From NCBI GenBank assembly GCA_002077045.2, contig KZ111154.1, forward strand, positions 637,526 to 701,525: a stretch of 64,000 bases of DNA. The letters are read 5' to 3'. Shown here one piece after another: positions 53,192 through 62,567 of this stretch. The position numbers were made by a program, and so were the translations under genes. The notes under the pieces are model-generated. The model saw only the letters and a program-made list of their open reading frames with translations, searched no databases and was not told the DNA's origin. How positions within the stretch are numbered: position 1 is the first letter of the stretch; every line of letters begins with the position of its first letter. Source of the DNA: Rachicladosporium sp. CCFEE 5018. Lineage: Eukaryota > Ascomycota > Dothideomycetes > Cladosporiales > Cladosporiaceae.

Positions 53192-55969
53192 CTACACCCC
53201 CTTCCTCGCCCACCCAACAAGACATCTCCACCCCGCCTGCCCACCCTTACCAGCCTCCTCAAGTGCCCTCGAAACATCCTCCAAGCACGCATCACCCCTT
53301 CCCATCTCCAGGCTAAGCTTCAGGATCCACTGCTCCCAAGCCCTAGCCCCGACCAGCCCAGTGACAGCCCTGACATCTTTCGTGCTGCCTGTGACAGGTG
53401 GTGCGTAGAGAGGCGAGGGTTTGGTCGATGAGACATCGACGACGGAGCCGTTGGGTCCGATGTCGCGGGATGGCTCAGAGAAGTAGTCGGTACGTTGCAC
53501 TACAGTGCCGGTAGATGAGGTAGAAGAGGGCGTAGACTTGTTGGCGCTCTCCTTGCCGGCGTCGGTCCACTTGACTGACACGTCGGCGACGGGCAGGACC
53601 ATCCAAGCTCGCTTGATCTCTATAAAGCCGGCGCGCTTGAGTCTCGGCAGGAATGTCTTCCCGCTAGCTACTTCGTAGCCGCGCGTGCGTAGCTTGAAAG
53701 CGAACTCGACGCCTAAGGCTTGTGCCTTGCCATCACCAGGGTGCACGAGCTCGGCATCGAGAAGATCGTACTCGAGGTAGCCACCTGGCTTGAGAACACG
53801 CAAGCATTCAGAGAGCGTGAGGTCCCACTCATCTGCGACTTCGCCCTTGGGAAGCAGAGTCTTCAGGTGAGTATATAGATTCCTGGCACTAACAACATCC
53901 AAGTGGTTGTCCGGGAAAGGCAGGCTCCATAGCTTAGGTGCAGCCACGACAGAGTGATTGGTGGGACCTTCAAGTGAGAAGGAAAGGACATGCGCCTCTG
54001 CGTCTGAGGAGACCGTGGAGTAGACCTTGGCGCTTGGGTGCGAGGCAGCCACGTCCCATGCCCAGGAGCAGTGTACCTGTCCAGCGAGATCAAGTATGGC
54101 GACGTCGGACCGATTCTTGAAGCTTGCAACGATTGGTGAAGTCAACAGCGATCCGCCGTTCAATTCCTTCTTCGCCTGCAAATCCCAGCTTGAAGCCTGC
54201 AGCTGCTGCAGTGCTTGACGTTCCCTCTCAGCACGGGCGATGATCTCGACTTTCTCGTCATCAGCGCCAGATGGCAGGAAAGAGGAGATCGGTCGCGACG
54301 GCGCAGGGCGATCAGTATGTGTCAGCTCGAACTTGCCTTGGAGCTGATCGGCATGGGAGTTGGCTGCGCTGACACGGCGAATATACGACGCTTCGGCGCG
54401 CATTTGCCTGTGTTGAAAAACATCGCGGGCACGTTCTGAGCGCTTGGTGTGCTTGAACCCGGCCCAGAATGTGCCGTCGTGGATGGGAGAGACGCGCTTC
54501 ACTGCTGGCTCTGTTGGAACGTCTTCGGCGAAGCGGACAGACTTCTTGCTCTCGGGTGAGGATGCGTCTGGAGATGCACTAGGTCGCTCGGGTGTGCTGG
54601 GTACGGCGCCTTCGACGTCCTTGAACGTGTCAAGTACTGTGTCTTCGGTGCACAAGTCCTCAAGGTAGGCCTTCTGTGTCGACAACCAGAGCTGCGTACG
54701 GTCGATATTCACAGCAGCGGTCTCTTGGAGCACATCGCCGTACGCCTCGTCGATCTCATCGACTTCCTTAATGACATCAGTGGGCGAGAAGACTCTGCGA
54801 CGAGCTGTCAATGGGTCGTTCTTCTCACTTGTAGGAGATGCGAGTGCGATTGTGTGTTCGACTGGGTTCTCGGGTCGGTTCGCCCACGGAACACCGTAGA
54901 ATGACGTGGCAGTGCTGGTCGGTAGCGAAGCTTGAGACGACTTCCTGAACGGCACGCCGTAGAACTCGGTAGCAGTGCCAGTGTTGGGGACAATATCAGC
55001 GCCTGACCATGTGCGACGGCCCAGCGACGAGTCCAGGGATGCGAAGAAGCCGCCTGGTGATGGTACTGAAAGTGCGGAAAGCTCATCGTCAGCCACACTT
55101 GCGCTTCTGGGCTCGAGTGCAATGTTGTCAGTGCTGATCTGCAAACCCCGGCGTGGCGACTCTATAATCTCCCGCATCTCAGAGATAGCCTCTTCTGCCA
55201 TCTCAAGCACAGTCTCAAGTGGATGGTCGTCTGCAGCGTTAATGTGGTGGAGGACCGAGAAGGCTGACGGATTGAGCTGGATGGGTGCCTCCCACGTGTG
55301 CTCGCCCTGCTGAAGGGAGATGTCTGGCGTTGATGGGCAGCTACTGAGCGTAAGCTCCTCAGACGTCATACTGCCATCGAGTGAGGGCGCGGAGGTGGTA
55401 CTTGGTACTCTCAGGTTTCGATCCTGCAGCTGGGCGAGCACAGCGGGAGACAGCATGATCTGCATGCCAGGTGACATTGGCGTCTCGGCAGCCTTCGCCT
55501 TCTGGATGGTAGGCCACTGGCTTGGTGATGGGATGACCAGAGATGGATAGCGTGGCACTGCGGGTCTTGCGACGCGTCGCTTTACAGAGCTCGACAGCTT
55601 CATGGGGAAGTCCTCGTTCTCGCTGCTTGACAGGTCGTACATCTCGTCGAAGCCGCTATTAGAACTTCGTTTGCTCCAAAGCGAGCTCCGCTCCGACTGC
55701 GTGTCTGACGAAGCTGGTGACGCTGGTACATCTTCGACCACTGGGTATAGCGTGCTGATCGAGTTGCCCGAGCCAGGTGGCATTGCTCGAGGTGTCGAGA
55801 AGTCATCGCTCATTGGTGATGTGATGCCAGCTTTAGCAATGGGCGCTTGAGGTGCGGCGCGTCTCATGGAGACTTGGGGCGCGTTCTCGATCATGGTATC
55901 GCGGAGGCTAGCCTTGCGAGCCAGCGCAGAGGTGCCGGAGGATTGTGCTAGGAGTCCGGAAGTGGACAT
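53192..55969 (-). CDS. SAM-methyltransferase-like protein (overlap copy)
   Basis: Identical to 43428-46205, 925 residues in one exon. Not an extra gene. Confidence 0.82.
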   Translation of the reverse strand: MSTSGLLAQSSGTSALARKASLRDTMIENAPQVSMRRAAPQAPIAKAGITSPMSDDFSTPRAMPPGSGNSISTLYPVVEDVPASPASSDTQSERSSLWSKRSSNSGFDEMYDLSSSENEDFPMKLSSSVKRRVARPAVPRYPSLVIPSPSQWPTIQKAKAAETPMSPGMQIMLSPAVLAQLQDRNLRVPSTTSAPSLDGSMTSEELTLSSCPSTPDISLQQGEHTWEAPIQLNPSAFSVLHHINAADDHPLETVLEMAEEAISEMREIIESPRRGLQISTDNIALEPRSASVADDELSALSVPSPGGFFASLDSSLGRRTWSGADIVPNTGTATEFYGVPFRKSSQASLPTSTATSFYGVPWANRPENPVEHTIALASPTSEKNDPLTARRRVFSPTDVIKEVDEIDEAYGDVLQETAAVNIDRTQLWLSTQKAYLEDLCTEDTVLDTFKDVEGAVPSTPERPSASPDASSPESKKSVRFAEDVPTEPAVKRVSPIHDGTFWAGFKHTKRSERARDVFQHRQMRAEASYIRRVSAANSHADQLQGKFELTHTDRPAPSRPISSFLPSGADDEKVEIIARAERERQALQQLQASSWDLQAKKELNGGSLLTSPIVASFKNRSDVAILDLAGQVHCSWAWDVAASHPSAKVYSTVSSDAEAHVLSFSLEGPTNHSVVAAPKLWSLPFPDNHLDVVSARNLYTHLKTLLPKGEVADEWDLTLSECLRVLKPGGYLEYDLLDAELVHPGDGKAQALGVEFAFKLRTRGYEVASGKTFLPRLKRAGFIEIKRAWMVLPVADVSVKWTDAGKESANKSTPSSTSSTGTVVQRTDYFSEPSRDIGPNGSVVDVSSTKPSPLYAPPVTGSTKDVRAVTGLVGARAWEQWILKLSLEMGRGDACLEDVSRALEEAGKGGQAGWRCLVGWARKGV

Positions 55970-56909
55970 GATTACGGTGGGATATATGGATGTGATGCGG
56001 TCGCTGGTGGTGTAGGTAAGTGAATGTAGTCCGACCAGCGGAAAAAACGAGAGAATCTTCGATCAACGAAGCCTGTACGAAGAACACACCAAAGAGACCC
56101 GGAACAATGAAAGAACGCAAGCCGGAACACACACAACACGCAATCGAAGAATAGCAGGATGAGAAGAAGATTGGTAGATCATGCAGCACGCGGCCTTATG
56201 ATCAGCCTCAATCGACACATTCCGTCAGACCTACCGGCGCTATCTCGAGGTCCATTCGGCGGCTAGTGAGATGGAAGGTGGCCACGTTCGGTAGAGTAGC
56301 TAGGCACTGCTGGCGCTATTGAAGAGCCTCATGCAGTGGTTCGCAGGTGGGGGCCGTTGGTTGGCTCGATGGCAGCCGGTGTTCCTGGACTCGGTCGCCA
56401 TGTGGGCCATGCGACGACTGCGGACAGTAAAAAGGCGTATGCAGAGACTGTCGAATGAGCGGTGGAAGGACGGTGGAAGCGCTGGGTACTTCATACGTTG
56501 CTGGGCGGGCGCGTACTGACAGCCAATCGATGGGCTGAAGAGGGCTGCACGACATCTGCGGGTCAGATGAGGTCGCTAGTCTGGTTTGAGAGAAGTTATG
56601 CTACTCGTGCTTGATGTCAGTCGTCATATTTGCGATATAATCTTGGGTATGATGTAGCCGGTCGTTGTCGAGCCCAATTTGTGAGATTAGAAAAGAAGAT
56701 GAAAGGACTACACAAGTGAGAGCCAAACACGTTGTCGCGTGCGTATTATGTAATCAGCACCCTAACCCTACTGCTGGCTGACGGCGAACAGCGGCTTCGC
56801 CGGACCATTGTGTGTTGATGCTTCAGACAAGTCGTACACTCGTTGTCTTGGATTTCCCTGCAATAGATTGACATTCGATCGTTCCATTCACTTCCAAACG
56901 TTGCCCGCC
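55970..56909. promoter_or_regulatory. Divergent promoter (overlap copy)
   Basis: Identical to 46206-47145, with the CCCTAACCCTA motif at 56761-56771. Confidence 0.45.
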
Positions 56910-57822
56910 ATGGCTCCTGCCCCGATCATCGCGCCTTCAATACTAAGCGCAGACTTCGCCAGTCTGGGCAAAGCATGCTCGGATACCATTGCTCAGGGCG
57001 CAGACTGGCTACATGTCGACATCATGGACGGGCACTTTGTGCCAAATCTCACATTCGGTCCTCCCGTAGTGACTATGATCCGGCCGCATGTGGAGAGGCC
57101 GAAGGAGGCGTTCGGGAAGGGTACATTTGATTGCCATATGATGATCGCTGAGGTATGTCCTCATGGGGAGAATGGTGGACCGAATGGAGCCGAGTGGGAC
57201 ACGCAGGACACTTGAGATGACCGTGGGAGGAGCGATCGACAAGACGAGGCTGACTGGCGCAGTAGCCGAAGAAATGGGTGAAAGACTTCCAGAAAGCCGG
57301 ATGTGACCTCTACTGCTTTCACTACGAAGCCGCGTTCTCATCAAATGCAGAATCGCCAGAGGCGCATACGGAGGAGATAACGAATCCTAAAGCGTTGATC
57401 AAGTACATTCACGGTCTTGGCATGAGAGCGGGCATTGCGATCAAGCCCGGGACAAAGCATGATGTGCTATACGAGATTCTTGACAGCGAGAACAAAGATG
57501 AAGTACCCGACGTAAGCGTCTTGCCGAACATAGACAGCGTTGAGATAACTAATACAAGGTGCAGATGGTACTTGTGATGACAGTAGAACCTGGGTTTGGC
57601 GGCCAAAAGTTCATGCCAGACATGATGCCCAAGGTCGAAGCATTACGCAAACACTACCCAGAGTTGAACATTGAAGTCGACGGTGGACTCTCGGAGAAGA
57701 CGATCGATGTTGCCGCCGACGCTGGCGCGAATGTGATAGTGGCTGGTAGTGCAGTGTTTGGCGCTAAAGATCCATCAGACGTAATCAAGAAGCTGAGAGA
57801 AGCCGTTGAGAGTCGTCGATGA
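56910..57822 (+). CDS. RPE1: Ribulose-phosphate 3-epimerase (overlap copy)
   Basis: Identical to 47146-48058. Exons 56910-57152, 57266-57511 and 57565-57822. Not an extra gene. Confidence 0.96.
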
Positions 57823-58010
57823 CTGCCTGAGGCCAACGATGAGAACACGAGTAAGCTCTGAAGCAACGAAGCGCATGTATAGTCATACTAGTATAGCGTA
57901 CACTGCTCATAGATGCCAGTCTAGCTGCCCAGAGTCCCCAAAGGTGGTAATGACTGCGATTCGAATGAAATTCTGAATCTGCCTAGGTTGCGCCATGCGT
58001 TGAGTCCAGC

Positions 58011-59399
58011 TCAAGCAGCACTCGACGTCGCCGGCGCAGCAGACCCCGTGCCAGTCCCTCCAATGATGGCCTGTACCGCCTTCGCAGCCGCCTCAGCCGA
58101 CGGCGTGTAGCTGATGTGACTCCCAGAAACCGGAAGATCACTGCCCGCTCTGTCGCAGAGCCCATCGCTATCAGCGCAGACTTCAACAGCCTTCGCGTCA
58201 TCCACCCCAGTGAACGCGCTCCCGTTCAATGGGTCCCCGAACACGACCACAGCAGCGACCTTCGACCCATCGAAGGAGCCGAGCGCGTTGTGCACCACCA
58301 TCGCACCTTGCGAGTAGCCCGACAGAACGATCTTGGTGTTCGGGCAATCAGACAGAGCTTTCTGCGCGTCTGCGACCATCGTCGGTCCGCCAGAGCCGCC
58401 GAGATTGGCGTTGCCAGCGGCGTCAGCAGGGTAGTCGACGCCCTGGACTGCGACAGAGGGGTAGAGGGCTTTCAGAGCTGCTGCGAGAGGTGGGCCAATG
58501 ACGGTGCCCATGTTGCCGGATTCAGTGGTGCCGCGAGCGAAGATGAGGGTCACGTCACCGCAGACGCCATTAGTGACATCGGACTGGGTTGAGCTACCAC
58601 CGCCGCCGAATCCGCCGAATCCGCCAAAGCCACCAAGCCCACCGAGGCCAGAGGAGCCGGTGCTAGAGCCTGTGGTACTGCCAGTACTGCCACCGCCAAA
58701 CCCTCCAAGACCACCCAGACCGCCGAGGCCAGAGGAGCCGGTGCCAGACCCGGTACCGGAGCCTGTGGAGCTGCCAGTGCCAGAGGTGGTATTGCTACTG
58801 CCCGAGCCGGAAGCAGTGGATCCGGTGCCGCTGCTACCAGTTGAGCCATCAAGTCCTGATAGCCCTCCCAGCCCTCCCAGAGAGCCACCTCCCGATGAGC
58901 CACCAAGGCCACCAAGGCCACCGAGCGAGCCGAGGCCGGAGGAGCCAGAGCTTCCTCCGAGTCCTGACAGGCCCCCCAGCGAGCCAAGGCCACTTGAGGA
59001 GCCAGAGCTGCCACCGAGACCAGACAGTCCACCCACCGACCCGAGGCCGCTTGATAATCCGGAGCTGCCTCCCAGGGAAGACAACCCTCCAAGTGACGAC
59101 AAGCCACCCAGACCGCCTGAAGAAGAGCTACCCCCGAGCGAGGAGAGTCCGCCGAGAGACGACAAGCCACCGAGACCAGAGCTGGAACCGCCGCCCAATG
59201 AAGAGAGTCCGCCGAGTCCCGAAGAGCCGCCAAATGAGCCGAGTCCAGAGCTCGCGCCGCCTAGTGATGGGAGGCCACCGAGGCCACTGCTTGAAGAGCC
59301 GCTAAGAGAGCTGAGTCCACTGAACTGGCGTTTATTGATCGGAGCGGCGGAGGTTGAGATAGCTAACGCCAGAATGGCGCCATGGTAGGCTGCGTACAT
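58011..59399 (-). CDS. Secreted cutinase with long Gly/Ser-rich N-terminal domain
   Basis: Serine esterase of the cutinase family (CE5/alpha-beta hydrolase), expected to cleave cutin or other polyester bonds outside the cell. Single exon, 462 residues, ATG at 59399. A signal peptide (residues 1-20) is followed by INKR, a likely Kex2 site. Residues about 27-270 are almost only Gly, Ser, Leu and Thr, built on repeats such as GLGGLSSLGG. The catalytic domain starts near 278: oxyanion loop FARGTTESGNMG, nucleophile GYSQG (Ser363), Asp412 within CADSDGLC, and His428 (GSHISYTP); Cys pairs are present. Ordinary cutinases are about 200-230 residues, so the repeat domain doubles the length. It may act as a flexible wall- or surface-binding spacer; that is inference. 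Repeat number could be affected by assembly. Confidence 0.94.
   Translation of the reverse strand: MYAAYHGAILALAISTSAAPINKRQFSGLSSLSGSSSSGLGGLPSLGGASSGLGSFGGSSGLGGLSSLGGGSSSGLGGLSSLGGLSSLGGSSSSGGLGGLSSLGGLSSLGGSSGLSSGLGSVGGLSGLGGSSGSSSGLGSLGGLSGLGGSSGSSGLGSLGGLGGLGGSSGGGSLGGLGGLSGLDGSTGSSGTGSTASGSGSSNTTSGTGSSTGSGTGSGTGSSGLGGLGGLGGFGGGSTGSTTGSSTGSSGLGGLGGFGGFGGFGGGGSSTQSDVTNGVCGDVTLIFARGTTESGNMGTVIGPPLAAALKALYPSVAVQGVDYPADAAGNANLGGSGGPTMVADAQKALSDCPNTKIVLSGYSQGAMVVHNALGSFDGSKVAAVVVFGDPLNGSAFTGVDDAKAVEVCADSDGLCDRAGSDLPVSGSHISYTPSAEAAAKAVQAIIGGTGTGSAAPATSSAA
58630..59330 (-). repeat. Gly/Ser/Leu-rich coding tandem repeats in cutinase
   Basis: About 700 bp of imperfect short-period repeats encoding GLGGL-SSLGG-like units. 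The preceding contig ends at its edge, which fits a collapse or break at low-complexity sequence. Confidence 0.85.
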
Positions 59400-60735
59400 G
59401 TTGGTTGAAGCAGGTGCGGTTGGCCGAATGTTGATGAAAGAGGTAGCGCTGAGCTGGTGGACGACCCGATCAACAGGTGTTCAAGATGCGCAATGAATAA
59501 ATGGATATAACAGCAGGGCTGAGTAGATGAAAGACTGGAAACGCTTGACGACTCGGTGATCGTAAAGCTGAATCCCCTACCTTATATGCCTCGACAACCA
59601 CCGAGGTACATGCAGCACTGAAACAGTTCCGGACATCCAGCTTGATCTCGTCACTCAGTTTGCAGGCAAGTGAATGCATCTCGTCACGAGTGTCGCAGTG
59701 GCAAAGGTACGATCTGACTATCTGAGAGTCATTCGAACCGTGGCTTCGTTTCAGAGACACGGGATGGCCTCTCCATCAACTTCAAGGATCGGAGCACTGG
59801 AATGTTATGATCTCAGTCGTACAGCAGCCATCATGGTCCCGATTCATGACGTCGGATTTCGCTGACATTGTTCACATTTGTCGAAGGTATACTGCTAAGG
59901 CGTTCGGGTCCGCATTACCCTTCCCACCGCCTGATCAATTGATTTTGACCACGGCAGTCCGGTCTGAGGGTACCTGCAGCTTCTCCCTGGCAAGCAGGAT
60001 CCGAATCCAATGCTAGGCGGAACGTTGCTGGTGCTCCCGGCCAGGCTGAGGCGTGTAGTGTAGCACGTTGGGGACAGTCCGCATGCCAAGCTGCTCATCC
60101 GGGTCACCATGAGACTATGACCTGGGAAATCGAGCAGGAGAGTCGAATCTCCCATCAATCAAGTAGATCCTTTAGCCAATAGGTAAGTTCTTCGGTTCGA
60201 TGGACCGAGGCGTGCTAGGATCGCGCGCACGCGAGCGCGCCTTGTTACAGCCTGGTATGCGTGCTTCGGGATCCGGATCGTAGTCTAGAGTCGCAGTGAG
60301 AGGGTGGCGCGAAATGCGAGTCAGCATTGAGGAAGTCCTTGGTCAACGTAGTGGAGGCTTTTCCATCTCTGCGGTTGAAGTGAAGTCTAGTCGTCTTGGC
60401 ACAGCGTCTACGACCTTCGCCATACAATGTAACGTCTCGTTCGGTACCTACTATACTCTCCGTGGAAATGTTAAGGCGTCTGAGATGTGATCATCTACCT
60501 CGGTATTCCACATCTGCAGGATGACCGAAGAGTTTTATCCTGACACAGGACGTTCACAGCCACAAGTTTGACTTGGCTTTCGCGGTTTCAGGCTTTGGAT
60601 CGAAGTCGAACTTTACTAGAAGGCCTCCCAACGCATGTAGGAGGTTGAACGACACGCAGACTGAGCCAATCGCGGAATTACATGGGCGGCAGACCGAGGT
60701 CATATCAACGTCGTGGTGTTACAATGTAGACATGG
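59400..60735. other. Intergenic, cutinase promoter and transporter 3' flank
   Basis: 1.3 kb. Holds the cutinase promoter next to 59400 and the transporter terminator next to 60735. Short ORFs only. A 5-bp-stem hairpin at about 60190 and a TCGAAT stretch at about 60142 look slightly tRNA-like but do not fold into a tRNA. Confidence 0.5.
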
Positions 60736-62034
60736 CTACGTCTGCTTCTCAAGGCTACCAATACTTTGCTTCGTACCACCACCTCCTGTGGCACCTCCAT
60801 TCGCGATCTTCACATTCTCGCCACCATTACTAGCGCTCTGCTTCCTCTCGCGCGGTAATCTCCAGCTAGTCTCCCATCCATACAGTGCTCCACTGCCAAA
60901 GACCAACGTGCTACCGAGCAACATCTTCGTGCTCAGCTCATGACCGAAGAGCCACGTGCTGAGCATGAAGCTGACTAGCTTCCGGATGTTCAGCACGATT
61001 GTCACCGTCACAGCGGAAGACTTCGCTGAGAGTAGATTCACGCCGGAGATGCATGCTAGCTGTGTCGTTGCATTGATTAGCAAGAAGACGAGCCCCCGTG
61101 GCGCTGTCGAGAGCAGATCTGCAAGTACGGGGTTCGTCGACGATGGCCATGTCTTGACATCTCTATCAAGAGCTGGCGTTGATGCCAGTCTAGACCATTG
61201 TCTTCGCATCGGACCTGACAGTGGCAAAAAGAACGGCAGACTGAGGAAGTGCGAGTAGAACAGATTCTCCGTCCAGCTGGCGCCGTAGCTGGCGTACGTG
61301 TCTTCGACGTAGGCGCCCATGTACGCTGATAGCAGTTGCGCCAGCATCAAAATCGACAGACCAGTCGTAAACTCCGACGTCGATGTCTGCGTCTCTATCG
61401 TCATCGATTTGCCCTGTACAGTCGTCAGCCAACTTCTGAGTCACATCGGTATATCCCAGGCAAGCACATACTTTACTCTCCGAGTCCGCCCAAGCGCTGA
61501 CGACAACACCGACTGTCAGCAGCGCTACACTCGCAACTTGCAAGCGTGAGTACCGCTTCCCTCTAACGAATCCCGCGATCATAGTGGTGACGCTTCCAAA
61601 CGATCGTAGAATGATGTGCACCGGCACTGAGATACTAAAAGCAAAAGCCCAATTGTTGAGCATGTTGATAGAGAAGAACAGCGCTGCGATGTAGGCCCAT
61701 CTCGATATCGGTACGCTCGGCTTGCTGAGCTTCATGCCTCCGTTGTGCAGGTCAAGCTGCGACGGACTAGAAGCGAGTGTCGTGAACAGGAATTGAAGGA
61801 ATGTGATCAAGAGGCCTGGGTGATCGAACTGTCAGCGTGTGAGTTTAGTGGATTGATTCGATTGGCTTCGCACCACTGCCAGGTTCGCTCCTGATCGATA
61901 GTCAGCGAGCTGCCTTTGAGGGAAATCCTGATACGGATGAATTACCTAACGATAGCCTCCAGTGCAAAAACATTCGAGCAGCATCCACCAAAGATTAAAC
62001 CAACAATGCTCGCCGGCGCAAGGAGCGACGCCAT
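60736..62034 (-). CDS. YEA4: Nucleotide-sugar transporter, UDP-GlcNAc (Yea4/SLC35B4) type
   Basis: Multi-span ER/Golgi transporter of the UAA family that likely carries UDP-N-acetylglucosamine for chitin and glycan synthesis. Four exons: 61946-62034, 61874-61890, 61472-61815 and 60736-61413; introns 55, 58 and 58 bp, all GT-AG. The exon sum of 1,128 is a multiple of three, giving 375 residues. The N-terminus MASLLAPASIVGLIFGGCCSNVFALEAI matches the Yea4 opening (FGGCCSNV). Later blocks: LITFLQFLFTTLAS, NMLNNWAFAFSISVPVHIILRS, QVASVALLTVGVVVSAWAD, ENLFYSHFLSLPFF, and GLVFLLINATTQLACISGVN. The last span leads to a Gly/Lys-rich cytosolic tail. The 17-bp second exon is easily missed, and without it the start is lost. 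Symbol by similarity. Confidence 0.88.
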
Positions 62035-62567
62035 GGGCGAATGCAATATAAGAATGCCGTCACTTGCAACTATCGTGACCAAACTTGATGGTAAGGCTGA
62101 TATGAGATTGCGGTCACTACGTCGTCAAGTTTGTTGACGAAGCCGCTCACTGGTAGACTGGAGATCGCCGCTAGTATTCGTCGAGTCTTGGCGCTAAGTG
62201 AATTCCAGTTTCTGGATCACGAGGGACTTCCACTGGAAGGCATTCTCATCACAGTTGTGGCGGCAATCAGGCAAAATCCATTCACCGTCCTCAACATTGT
62301 ACGGTCACTAGCGTCAAATACTACATGGCTACTTAGATCCACGGTCATCACACGGGCTCATAGTTTACTTAGAGAGTGAGACATTCACTGGCGTCCTCAC
62401 AGTTGTACGACCACTAGCGTCCAATTATAGATGACCAATGACTTCTCAGTCAACGATCTGCGCTAGCGTGGGTACAGCAAACCTGCAAAGTGAAGTCGCG
62501 GTACTATCAGCAATCATCGCATCCACACGCACGTTCCCAGCATTAATTCATTCACCCTAGGTCAACA
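62035..62567. promoter_or_regulatory. Divergent promoter, transporter / HECT_2 E3
   Basis: 533 bp between divergent starts. Two near-copies of TTGTACGNNCACTAGCGTCNAAT (around 62297 and 62403) about 105 bp apart are a possible regulator site or chance repeat. Confidence 0.4.

Larger units (their letters stand above)
48962..58625 (+). repeat. Duplicated segment, copy 2 (contig start overlap)
   Basis: Second copy of 39198-48861. Genes in it should be counted once. The true continuation of the chromosome begins at 58626. Confidence 0.95.

Noticed and set aside
39198..58625. Recent tandem segmental duplication of five genes
   Set aside because: Copies are identical and are exactly a contig end and contig start flanking a 100-N placeholder, which is the mark of an unmerged overlap.
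58498..59388. 296-codon Pro-rich ORF on the plus strand
   Set aside because: Exact antisense of the Gly/Ser-rich cutinase repeats; Pro-rich content is a by-product.
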